Below are positions 52,582 to 63,217 of a stretch of DNA of 64,000 bases, one piece after another. Position numbers and translations under genes: made by a program. The DNA is from Meandrina meandrites (Eukaryota > Cnidaria > Anthozoa > Scleractinia > Meandrinidae), in the NCBI GenBank assembly GCA_963693305.1, contig OY855904.1, positions 47,302,561-47,366,560 on the forward strand, written 5' to 3'. The notes below the pieces were generated by a model. That model did not search any database and had not been told where the DNA came from. It saw nothing but the letters and a program-made list of their open reading frames with translations. Position 1 is the first letter of the stretch. The number at the start of each line of letters is the position of its first letter.

Positions 52582-54204
52582 CTGAATTACTATTTTTGCT
52601 AACCCAAAATCCGCCAGTTTCACATTTCCTTGACCGTCTAAAAGAACGTTTGATCCTAGAAAAAAACAAATACAGAAGTTATGCCGCAGTCAGCAACAAT
52701 ACTCTTACTCAGTTGCAATAAACTTGGAAAACTAGCACAAATAGAGCAATACTGAAAAACAGCCAGGGATCGCAAAAATATGAAAATATGAAACAACATG
52801 AACATTACCGCTCTCTAGATAGACTACCTGGAAAAAAGGAGTGAGTAAATTTTAGAACATTTAATTAATACCTAACAACACAGGTGGAGTAATAGTGCAC
52901 GTGTTAGAATTTTAATTGTACTTTTTAAGACGAAGGATAACAAGCAAGTCATGTCAATATATATTCCGAAAGCACAGAGTAGAACAAACGCGCTGAAAGA
53001 ACCCAGAGAACAGTGGTGGAGCTAAAACAGACAGATATACTCGCCAACTAATTTATGGCATTTACCTTTGATGTCTCTGTGAGTTATGTTTTTACAATGC
53101 AAAAAGTCAACTCCTTCTAGCATTTGCTTTGTGCATTTTCTCGCCTCCATTTCAGGAAGAACTCCGTTCCGTCTTATGTAGTCTTCTAACGATCCCTGGA
53201 TAAATAAGTGCACAAAACAGTTCTGAGATTCTAACTTGGATTTTTAAAGTATTCTTACAATAAATGACCATCATTAAATGCGCAATAATCATCATATAAC
53301 GATACCTTTCTAAATTTCTGCCTCAAATAATAATAATAATTCAAAATGAATGATGGTGGTAAAATGAATTTAATCCCTGGATCCTAGAAGAATGAGCTAC
53401 GGTAGTTCACTGCTGTTACTTTGAGGTCTACTGGTAAGTTTCTCATTTCCTACATATGTTTGTACTGACGAATAAGCTATTTACCGTATTGATACATGCT
53501 AATGACCTTGTAATAACTAAACCTTTCGATTCCTTTTAATGAACTTACAAAAGTGCGAATAAGCTAAAACGTGATACTGGCTATCTCATTTTCTCGAAAA
53601 ACCATGGGGAGATGCTTATTAAGGAGCCAGGGAGCCACCTCGCATCAAAGCTCTTACCCCAGCCATGAATTCCATAAATAAGCGAAGTTGACCATTCTTC
53701 TCTTCACTTCCAAAATATGAAACGATTCTCTCATGTCTAAGAATCTTTAACATACTTATTTCATTTCTGAGAGCCTTAACTTCCTGAAGGGAGAACCAAA
53801 TATGTATCAATATAAATTGTTCCATGGTTACTCACGCTGCGATTTTACTTGTTGTACTTCGCTTGCTGTGTATGTCCATGTGTCAAAGATAAGATCTTTG
53901 GTTATTATTAGTACAATAGTTTTATAAAGCATGTCCATAACTATCCTATTGAAGAGAAATGACTCACAACGTCAGATTAATTTGGAAAATCCTCATTCGT
54001 AATCATATATCCCTTCTAAAGAGGTAAATATAAGCTTTTTGCGAGTAAAACATTCAACATAAAGAAAATTTAAGAAATCCGACGACAGAATTTCCACTTA
54101 AATATCTGAATACTTACGGGGCTTTGGACATTCATCTCACATATTTTCACCGCCGCTGGAATCCAAGTGCCTGAATTTACACGCTGAATAAAACACTTGA
54201 ACAC
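52582..54204 (-). pseudogene. Partial MAP3K-type Ser/Thr protein kinase gene (four exons)
   Basis: On the minus strand four exons with GT/AG borders and matching phases give part of a kinase domain. Exon 54118-54204 holds the ATP-binding Lys (AAVKICEM). Exon 53658-53783 holds EVKALRNEISMLKIL and HERIVSYFG. Exon 53066-53195 ends in the catalytic-loop HRDIKG (phase 1). Exon 52582-52655 holds NVLLDGQGNVKLADFGLAK, the DFG motif. The EVKALRNEI, GSLEDYI and HRDIKGSN style is that of MEKK/MAP3K kinases that activate MAPK cascades. The Gly-loop exon and everything after DFG are not found in the window. They may lie beyond the 6-kb element or outside, or be lost. No stop interrupts these exons. Confidence 0.82.
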
Positions 54205-54209
54205 CTGCG

Positions 54210-56740
54210 AGACATTGCGTAAAAAACAGTTGCTATTTTTTCCAAACGAATTTTTATGCAAAGAGGCTTTTCTCAGGATGTGATGAGTCTGTGTCTTTTT
54301 TTGTGTCTTTTTTTGTCGAATGTGATAATTGTTCTAGACAGCCTCTCTTTGTTCTGACGTCCAGTTCTCTCGCGATTCCCTTTCTGCGTTCAAAGAGATC
54401 CCAACCTCGTATCCTGGGTGGAAAGAAGAGAGACCCTGGGAACGAGGTTGCAAACATCAAAGAAAAATGCGAGAAAATAGAGGGTATGAACAGTAAAGGT
54501 TGTTCAGGAATATCTACTGTTCTCATGTGTAACTGTTATCATGTTAAAGTTTTCGGAGGGTTGTCCAATGCACTCGCACTGATTTCAGCTCGTACAGTTC
54601 ATTGCATTTCGGTCCGTGAATTTCACCAGAGCTCCATAAAGAGGACTTTACTACCACTATCTTCTTTAGACAAACTCGATCGTCTAGTGCCCTGGGCATA
54701 CCCTTATGTCGCCTGTCAACAGTTTTTCCCATTTCTCCAGGTGCAGATTTAATTTTTTCTTTTCTCTAGCAAGGTATTTTTCTATTTTGAAAATCTTTTT
54801 GAAGACTCTCTGTCGACCGGCATACATTGCGAGCGTTTGTTATTGTTTTGATTCTGTCGCCAAAGAAAATCGTTTGAAAATAAAAGAAAAAGATTTGAGG
54901 CATTTGGCGACCTAAAATAAAATTTGTCGGTAGAAGAGTAATAAAATGTTTGCTTTTCAGGTCATTTGGTTAAAAACTACTTCATTTTGAAATTATGACC
55001 TTGCGTTGTGGGGTCTACAACGCCAACACGTAGAACAAGAGCAATAAATATTTCTTGGCGATTTCCATACCACGGTTTGAAATCCCTAAGGAGTTTGTTC
55101 CAATAACTGGTGACGTACACACTTTCAAATATTTTCAGCTCGATATTTCTTGCAATAAAAGGTTGCCATTACAAGGAGGAAACACACCAAAGAAAGCACT
55201 TAACGTCAAAATAAATTTCAAATGATCTCATAAAAGCTAACCTGGTACTGGAAGGATCTACTGGCAATGCGAAGGTAAATTATCTGAATAATTCAGAAGG
55301 GATTCAGTGTCACGTACTGCAACAAACGGGAGCATTTTCCCCTTCTTTCTTGTTTCCGAGGGCATCTTTTTTGGCTCTCCACTGATTCCTTGCAGATTTC
55401 CTCGAATAAAAGAAGAGATTCTGGTCAAAGTCAAGGCCTTCCACTGGCGGCTCCTCGCATCCCCCATGCATGACCAAAACCGCATCGCGTACCGGTCATT
55501 GTTTAGCTTCTCACACATGTAACAAACAAGCAATTTACGACAAAATATTCGCTCAATGTAAAGAACGATAATCAATATTTTCATTAATAGCAATAGCTGT
55601 TGAAAAGTCGCGATAAATGCCTTGGATTAAAAAGGATTAAAGAGCGAAATGATTCACAACTCAAAAGTGGAAGTTTTGTAGCCTACGAAAACCTCGGGCA
55701 AGGCGCGCAATGTATGCCGGTCGACAGAGAGTCTTTAAGGTGTGCGATCAAGATGATAAGGCTTGGGGCAATAGATTTCTGTCTGCAGAAAAAAATAGTC
55801 TTCTTTGCTATTAACACGATATGATTCAAAAGCATAAAGTGACTCCTGGCATCGAACAAGCCAAACATAATGTTAGAATGATCGGTCAGATCAGGAAGCG
55901 AATAAATTCCACATTCACGCAACCAGCTAGAGATTTCTTTCCCGAAAGCTATAGAATATTGGCAAAACACAAAGAAATGTTCTGGGGTTTCCTCTTCCTT
56001 GCTACAAAAACTACATAATGGTGATTTAACTAGTTTGAAATTGCTTAATTTTTAAAGAATATTCTATTTAAGATTTTGTACTGAAAATCTCTCGTTTTTA
56101 CGACTGTTTTTGCGTATGCAAAACGTGAGTTTAGGAATGTGTGGGGAGTTAAAGCGGTCGATCCTTCCTTCTTAGGTCGATCAGATGTAAACAGAAGGCC
56201 GTGACAGATGGTTGGCAGACCTACATGTAACGCTACTCTCAGTTTGACGTTGCGATTTATTAAGACCGGTGACAGACCACTGTACTTTAGGCGCTAATGG
56301 TTTTATTTTGATGGGTATGTGATGATAATTTGAAAATTGATTGTGAACATATTATATTTTTATTTTATATTAAATCAGGTGTATGTTGATTCTGCCCTAC
56401 AGACAAATCAACAGAATTGTCTTAAGTTTGCATGTGACTGTCAAAGGGAAATTGAAAGCGAAGTTTGTGTAATCGCTAGCTGACAGAAGATTATCAGTGT
56501 CACGCTGTGCGCCACAAAGGTCAAAGCAGCAGATTTCAAAATAAATTTTATGCGACGCCTATCGTATCTAACGCGACTTGGAAGGGCAAGCTGTAAATTT
56601 TATTCCACAGAATTTCAATTTCATTAAATCTAGATTGCGCTGTAGGGATTTCATGCACATCAGACACATATGCTTCATACAATATTTTGGTGTTTATTTC
56701 TGATACAGAAACTATAGCAGAGTTTAACACCAACACATAC
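54210..56740. other. Intergenic or intronic stretch with interspersed repeats
   Basis: The minus frame around 54300-54450 (FPGSLFFPPRI) is a repeat-derived reading that I recall as common in coral genomes. The frame at 55258-55593 has no domain. No supported gene. Confidence 0.45.
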
Positions 56741-56764
56741 TCGGGGGGGGGGGGGGGGGGGGGG
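56741..56764. repeat. Poly-G run
   Basis: About 22 consecutive G on the plus strand, following ACTC and ending at CGAAAGG. The length is uncertain, because such runs are often miscalled. Confidence 0.9.
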
Positions 56765-58157
56765 CGAAAGGTGGAGTATCATGTGGGATCGTCTTGGATT
56801 TCAACTCTTTTTCCATTTGACAGGAATAGTATCTATTAACCCATGCCAGGAGAGTAAATTTTTTGAATGAAGACCTTTCAGCTGCAGATCCAGCAGAGAT
56901 ATTAACAGAGATATTAATTTTTTAGTCACGGACTAATGCTCCAGTTCATTAATCATGACTACGGCCTGTTTTTTTCACTAGCCGCAAAATCATAACTGTA
57001 ATTAGCTTTAAAAAGTTTGTCACGCGCACAAAGCTGTAATCTACCTGTCAGTTTTTGAAAGCAATTTTAATTAAAATGTTTCAGAGCTACGATTAACTTT
57101 AGCCAATGGATCTTGGTACGCTTGTTTATGTTTTCTCTCATGATGTAATCTGTATCGTGTCACTAGCTCGCGCCTAAATAGAACTGTCTTGTAAAATAGT
57201 CTTTGGTTATGCTTGTTGGATTAAACTCTGTGTTGGACCCAAGGCTGCCTGTTCTTGTGTGTCTTCGTCCATGTTATTACTTTAACAGATCCCGAACTTT
57301 CCGCAACCAGCGTGTGTTCCCCCGAGTTATGTAGTGCTACCGAGATTATTGAGAATTTGTCAAGAGAGCCGAAAAACTGGTTTTCACAAAATGACAGTCC
57401 TTATCAGTGGCGGTGTATTGGACATGGATGGAGGCCGTGTGAAGTTGAATATAGTAGTGTAATGATCAGGAAGCTGTGGTGTGTCTTGGAATGTAATGTA
57501 AACTTTATTTAGACAGGGAAAATCATCAGTAAATTAAGCGCCAGTAAAAAAAACTAAAACTAGTTACAAACTGTTTTACATGATTGCCGCATGGGAATGT
57601 CTTGAAAGGAAGTCAACAAAACATATTAATTTTTGTTGGTAGTGCATAACTGAAGCCAATACATAATTCGCTCTATGAGCGTACACGCTTGCAGTTTATC
57701 ATGGTAGTTGTATTTAACAAACGAATCCTTGCCTGGGTAATCAACTACCATGGTTCCAATAGCGGAATCCCGAATTGTCCAACATCCAAGTGAAGCGAAA
57801 ATTGGTTTGAGAAATCGGAGATAAATTTGCAGAGTTCGACTAAATGAAGCACATGACTTTTAATTTGGTTAAGGAGTTTCGATATGTTCGAGAAATCGGT
57901 ATTCCACTGTAGCTTTATTTTTATCACCCTTTTTTATATCTATTTTATTTTTATCTCTGGCGAAAAACTTCATATTGTTGACATGTCCAGCGCTTGAACC
58001 ATAACCATTCAATTAGGCAAAAGCGTTTCTTCGGATGACCTTTAAGTAGAGGTAATGAATCATTTATTAAACCAAGGCTGTGTCATGCCGATGAGGCCTA
58101 ACAAGGCCGGATCGATTGACCAGTGTATCGATCGATAGGTAGTTAATATAATTAATA
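56765..58157. other. Unassigned stretch with one weak exon candidate
   Basis: 57289-57512 (plus) follows a plausible acceptor (TATTACTTTAACAG). It reads DPELSATSVCSPELCSATE and QWRCIGHGWRPCEVE, protein-like but not a family I know. No other coding signal. Confidence 0.3.
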
Positions 58158-58182
58158 TCACGATAGAAAGATAAATAGATAA

Positions 58183-58255
<73 letters not shown>

Positions 58256-58256
58256 A

Positions 58257-58288
<32 letters not shown>

Positions 58289-58345
58289 GGACGGACGGAC
58301 GGACGGATGGATGGTTGGATGGATGGGCGGGCGGGTGGACGGATT
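58158..58345. repeat. Compound tetranucleotide microsatellite
   Basis: In order: (GATA)n about 58165-58243, (GACA)n to about 58288, (GGAC)n to about 58305, (GGAT)n to about 58325, then GGGC/GGCG-rich units. Each block differs from its neighbour by one base. Confidence 0.95.
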
Positions 58346-59544
58346 TTTTTTGAAAAATGTTTATTTCAATAGAGAAAAAATACACACAAATGTCGTAAAA
58401 ATGTACAAATACAATGATTGAAAAAAAAATAATACAGAAAGTACAATAGAAAATAAATGACAATCGAAAAAAGATGGTTACAAATATGATTACTAGCACA
58501 CTAGATCAAAACTTACAATAGATCTTTAAAACAATGTTTTTCCTGACGCTTTAACTCATCCTACAATACACTCCTTTTTCAATAATTCGCTTCAACTACA
58601 CTAAAATTTTTCGAAATTATATATAAATTTAACATTGCCTATAAATTCATAACTCGCCATACATAAACTTCTGATTGCAGAGATAATATTTCGCATATAA
58701 AAGGTGAAGTTTAGCTTTCTAATAATAATATCTAATTCTTTGTCTACATTATCCTTGTGTTTGCCTAGAATTAATTCAGTTGGAGAAAGGGTGAGAGAGG
58801 CGGCATTTTCTTTATTAAACCATTTTATAACCTCTGCAAAGAATAATTGGCTCCAATTACAATTGTAGAAAGTGTGAATTATGGAGTCATTCATTTCACA
58901 ATATGGACTCTTTGCGTCCTATGTCACGCCAAAAAGGAATAATGCCTTTCTGGTGACTACTATTCTGTGTAACAGTTCGAAGTAGAATTCCCTAAGCTTA
59001 TTATCTCGACATACATTTCTTACACGACTAAAAAAAAGGTCTTAAAGATGCTTGGTTAATCTGCAGGTCTCTCGCCCATTTAGAATTAGCCTTCAATTCA
59101 ATTTGTTCTTATTTATGAGGAGCCGGTAGTAGAGCAGTAGAGTAGTAGAGCTGAAACGTAGTGCTTGACAGCAAACCTGCTCTATCTATGGGCATGCCCT
59201 CGCACGTTCTACAAGATCCCTGGGAACTGCAGAAACTACTTGAAAATAAATGAGAAAGTTGCAACTTAGATCATATTTGTGAACAAATTCTGAGTAAGAA
59301 AGGAATTTCCCATCTGATTTTAGAAGGCCTCGTACAAAATAAATGCCCCGATCAAGCCAGTTCCTGTAAAAAATAGTGCGACCGTTGACCAGAATATCTT
59401 TGTTGTTGAATAAAATTCATTATTGACCGGACAGGTTTAGAAGAGATTCTTTTATTTCCAAAAATTACCGAAGAATTAATTTGTAAAACTGGGGTAGATT
59501 TTTCTGCTCGAGGAAAGTTTTGTCGTAGTTGCATTTGTGACATA

Positions 59545-59995
59545 TTTTATAAGCAACTTAAGAATTATGATTTGCGTAGTAGCGATTTCCCTATACCTAG
59601 ATTTAACACTATAAACTATGGTAAACATAGCATAAGATATTTAGGTCCCTATCTCTGGGGAAAAATGGACAAAGACCTCCGCAACAAAACAAGCCTTCAT
59701 GAATTTAAAAAAGCAGTTCGGGCTGTTAATCTAATAGATGTGTTGGACGGAAGATGCAGCTGCCATGCTTGCTCAACATAATAATACAACTAATTTAAGT
59801 AATCTGAATTTATTCTTAACTAATTAAATTTATAAAATATATTTAAATTCTTAACTCCTATTTATATATCTATTTAACATAATATTAGTATTTTATATTT
59901 CCATATTTGCATGTATTTATGTTATTGTCCCCAATTAGCTATCCTTAGCTAAATACCCTGACACTTAAATAAAGTATATGTATGTATGTATCGTA
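59545..59995 (+). mobile_element. CR1/L2-like LINE 3' tail
   Basis: The plus frame reads LRSSDFPIPRFNTINYGKHS then IRYLGPYLWGKMD and HEFKKAVRAVNL, the C-terminal end of a CR1-like LINE ORF2. A 200-bp AT-rich 3' UTR follows, ending in ATAAAGTATATGTATGTATGTA, a short tandem tail. This is a typical 5'-truncated insertion, on the opposite strand to the L1-like LINE it interrupts. Confidence 0.75.
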
Positions 59996-60180
59996 ATAGA
60001 AAGTTTAAACCGCCGTATTTTTAAAAAAGGTAATTAGGAATCGGCTTCCAAGATTCACTGCAGCTTTGGTCACTGGGTAAAAGTCTGGAAATCCAAGCTA
60101 AATTTAATGATTTTTCTAAGACATCTATATTAGGCGCACGCAGACCTCCTTAGTCATAATCTAAGATCGTCAATTTATGC

Positions 60181-60999
60181 TTAATTTTGTCCTTTTTTAT
60201 TTTTCCAAATGAATTTAAAAATGGCCAAATTCGCCGCCCCAAGGCATTCCCGAGGGACATCGAGGCTAGCGATTGTATGTACCAATTGCAAGATGCCAAG
60301 GCTTTTCGTTATAGGACACATCCCAAATAGTGTAAGATTCCGGCAGTTCCATATATCAAGAATGGTCTTTAATTTTTGCAATTTTAACGTGAAATTGGAT
60401 TTTTCATTTTCTTTCTCGCTGTAAGAAATAAAAGTACCCAACACACGGATTGGTTTTTCAGGCCATTGAAATCCAAAGGGTTTGTCTTTTCTCCGTCTCC
60501 ACGATCCCAACCAAAGAGCTTTAGTTTTCGACGGGTTCAATTTCAAACCGGAGATATCACCGAAGTTGTCTAATACAGCGATTGCTTTATTTTTAACCGA
60601 ATTACTGTTATGGTTAAGAAGGGTGGTACCGTCAGCAAACTGGCTTAATTTTAGCTCCTTACCAAAAATGTTTATACCTTGTATTTCTTTATCTTGTCTG
60701 ATCTTGCACGCTAACAATTCTACTGCCAATACAAACAGATATGGGGATAGAGGGCAACCTTGTCTTACGCCTCTTGAGAGATGAAAATAATTTGTGCAGA
60801 AACCATTGTTCAAGACTGCTCTTTCTGTGTTAGAGTAAAAGATGTAGATCCAACGTTGAGAGGATTCCCCAAAATTAAACAGTGTAATTGTCCTTTGTAT
60901 AAATTCCCACTCAATTGTTTCGAAAGCCTTTCTAAAATCAAGCTGAAATAATATACCAGGGATGTTCTGACTGAAGCTTTGTTTGCTCCAGAATGTCAT
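60181..60999 (-). pseudogene. LINE reverse transcriptase palm with mutated active site
   Basis: A 272-codon frame has the RT motifs DFRKAFETIEW (with the first catalytic Asp), RGVRQGCPLSPYLF and GLKLNPSKTKAL. The YADD/FADD box reads FADGTTLL: the second aspartate of the metal-binding pair is Gly, so this copy could not polymerise DNA even if expressed. The neighbouring frames 61003-61380 and 61337-61648 are the N-terminal parts of the same protein in other phases. Confidence 0.85.
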
Positions 61000-61002
61000 T
61001 AA

Positions 61003-61380
61003 TTAGCCTAATGTTTTTTTCCAATATAATCTTCCTTTAATGAAGCCTGTTTGGTCCGCGTTGATTAGAAGAGCTAGAACTTTTTCTAGTCTCCTGGCAA
61101 TAACTTGTGATGCAAGGTTCAATAACGTTATCGGGCGCCAATTAGCAAGTGTATAAATGTCCAAATCTTCTTTCGATATAAGTTTAATTACGCCTCTCCG
61201 TTGGGAGAGTGACATTTCACCTGCTCTATACCAAGCATTAAAGCAGTCAACAAGATCATGACCTAATAAATTAAAAAGAAAAAAAAAAACAGTTGTAAAC
61301 TCCCAGGTAAATCCATCTTCGCCTGGTGATTTCCCACTATGTGCATATAATATCCTTACACTCCTTAAGAGTGATCTCAC
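61003..61380 (-). pseudogene. LINE reverse transcriptase finger region
   Basis: The frame carries GKSPGEDGFTWEF, RRGVIKLISKEDLD and NWRPITLLN, then LINADQTGFIKGR, the RT blocks 0-2 of L1-like elements. It is separated by frame breaks from the palm (60181-60999) and from the upstream frame (61337-61648). Confidence 0.8.
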
Positions 61381-61639
61381 CTTCTAATTCACTACTCACC
61401 GAGTCCTCAAGTTTGGGTAATACTAAATTTGCGATGAAAGTTTCGAAAAACGAGTTTTCTACACTAGTATTACAAGTATAGAGATCCTTGTAAAATATTT
61501 CAATTTCCTTTAGTATCTCCTCTTCTTTTGTCACTGGATTACCATCGGGATGCTTTAACTCCGTGATCGTTTTATGGTTATAATTCCTGTAATAATTAGA
61601 TTTCCCCCGGCATGCTCTAGGAACCTTCAGTAAAATCCC

Positions 61640-61714
61640 GGAACACATGTTCTGTAAGCAATGGCCGATTAGTCAGTTGTGTTCAGCAATAAACTGTTAT
61701 CAAACCAGTGTTAC
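61640..61714 (+). repeat. Gypsy 5' LTR, 3' portion
   Basis: It ends in TGTTACA directly before TTGGCGACGAGG and includes the polyadenylation signal AATAAA. Where it starts cannot be fixed, because the 3' LTR is outside the window. Confidence 0.6.
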
Positions 61715-61743
61715 ATTGGCGACGAGGATCGACCCAACTCACC

Positions 61744-62200
61744 ATGGCCGTACCGATTCATGTAACTCCGATTCCGCCGTTTGAGCCGCATGGTGAACTC
61801 AGCTCCGTTGCACATCGCTGGCAAGAATGGCTCAAAAGCTTCAATCTCTTCGCCGACGCCTCTGGTTGCAAAAATGATAAACAAAAACGCCAGTTACTTC
61901 TACACACCGCAGGTACAGCTGTTCAAGACATCTTTTACACGCTCAACGACACTGGAAGCGACTACAAAACGGCAGTAGACAAGCTGAATCAATATTTCGC
62001 TCCGCGAAAGAATACGTCCTTTAATCTTCACAAATTTCGCCAGGAGAAACAGAAGGAAGGTGAGACTGTAGCACAATTCGCCACACGCTTACGCCAGTTA
62101 GCCGCTCTTTGTGATTTTCCCGATGACAGCATCGATAGTTTTATCCGTGATCAACTCATTGATAATTGTTTGTCAAAGAAACTGCGAACAAAGATAATGC
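61744..62200 (+). pseudogene. Gypsy gag, N-terminal part
   Basis: It starts MAVPIHVTPIPPFEPHG at ATG 61744 and has the capsid-like block WQEWLKSFNLFADASG, LLLHTAGTAVQDIFYTL, LNQYFAPRKNTSFNLHKFRQ and QFATRLRQLAALCDF, typical of gypsy (Mag/CsRn1-like) gag. The reading continues to 62664 in this frame, but after about 62195 (CLSKKLRTK) the gag sequence resumes in another frame, so one base appears lost or gained. Gag forms the particle that carries the element RNA. Confidence 0.85.
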
Positions 62201-63217
62201 GTTGGATATTGCTCAAGCAATGGAAGCTTCAGAAAGTCAATCGCGACAGATCGTCGAGGATAATCAATTCGCCGTGTACGCCGTTGGTCGACAAAATCGT
62301 GGAAGAAACCAGCCTCAACACCAACGACATAGCCAGAAACGACCGAATCAGGCTAAACCGACGGCAAAGCAATGCACTCGCTGTGGGATCAAAGGTCACT
62401 CCGCCGATGATTGTCGTTGTTCACGCGGCGTGGGGGGGGGGGGGGGTGGGGGGCAAACCGATGTTAATTCACCACGTGGACGTCAACTCAACAATGAAAC
62501 TCCTCGCAGGAACACTGTACGTTGTGTTAATGAACACACTTCACAACCGTTGCGTGACTCACGCCAAGACTTCGATTCCGACAGTGACGACGTCTACACA
62601 GATGAATATGCCTTCGCTCTCCAAGACAGCGCCGATATCTCTCCTGTCACGATTAACGGGATAACTGTTGGAGTCATCATAGACTCAGGAGCATCATGTA
62701 ACATCATTAATTCCGCCGTAGCGAATCAACTTCGTGACATTGGATCCACATTTAACAAGTGCCGACGCCGTATTCACCCCTATGAATCACCTCCACTTGT
62801 GTGCAAAGAGTATCTGACCGCTAATGTTCGCATCCATGGAGTCAAACCCGTATCCGCCGATTTCCTTGTAGTCCCAGGCACGGCTCCATCGCTGTTGGGA
62901 AAAGCAACCGCCCAGCACCTTGGCATCCTTAAAGTGGGCGTCAATCACGTCTCTCAATCCAATGAGCCCTCATCTCCTGACAAGTTTTTTGCTAAGTACC
63001 CAGGCCTGTGCGAGAGTATCGGGTGTCTGAAGGATACTGAAGTGATGCTGCACATCGACAAATCTATTCCTCCTGTTGCTAGCAAACATAGCCGCACCCC
63101 ATTCCACATGCGTGACAAAGTCGCTAGTGAGATTGAACACTTAGAGAAACAAGGAGTTATCGAGAAGATATCAGGCCCGACAGAATGGGTTTCAAGGATC
63201 GTCACACCTCCCAAGCC
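62196..63217 (+). pseudogene. Gypsy gag zinc knuckle, protease and RT start
   Basis: The frame (open from 62166) includes ALDIAQAMEASESQ, a CX2CX4HX4C knuckle CTRCGIKGHSADDC, a poly-Gly run from a G homopolymer (62431-62448), and the aspartic protease VIIDSGASCNIIN with a flap-like LLGKATAQHLGIL block. The RT entry follows (EHLEKQGVIEKI, then WVSRIVTPPKP). It then breaks: RT continues one base off. The protease would cut the polyprotein. Its catalytic Asp-Ser-Gly is intact. Confidence 0.87.

Larger units (their letters stand above)
58346..61645 (-). mobile_element. L1/Tx1-like LINE, 5'-truncated and degraded
   Basis: On the minus strand, RT-region pieces appear in order: a block with KTITELKHPDGNPVT (61337-61648), GKSPGEDGFTWEF and NWRPITLLN through INADQTGFIKGR (61003-61380), the palm with DFRKAFETIEW and RGVRQGCPLSPYLF (60181-60999), and near the 3' end a zinc-knuckle-like DSIIHTFYNC block (58601-58894). 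Order and motifs fit the L1/Tx1 group. The endonuclease part is missing. Frames change between pieces and a CR1-type tail is inserted at 59545-59995. The 5' border coincides with the gypsy element. Confidence 0.82.
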
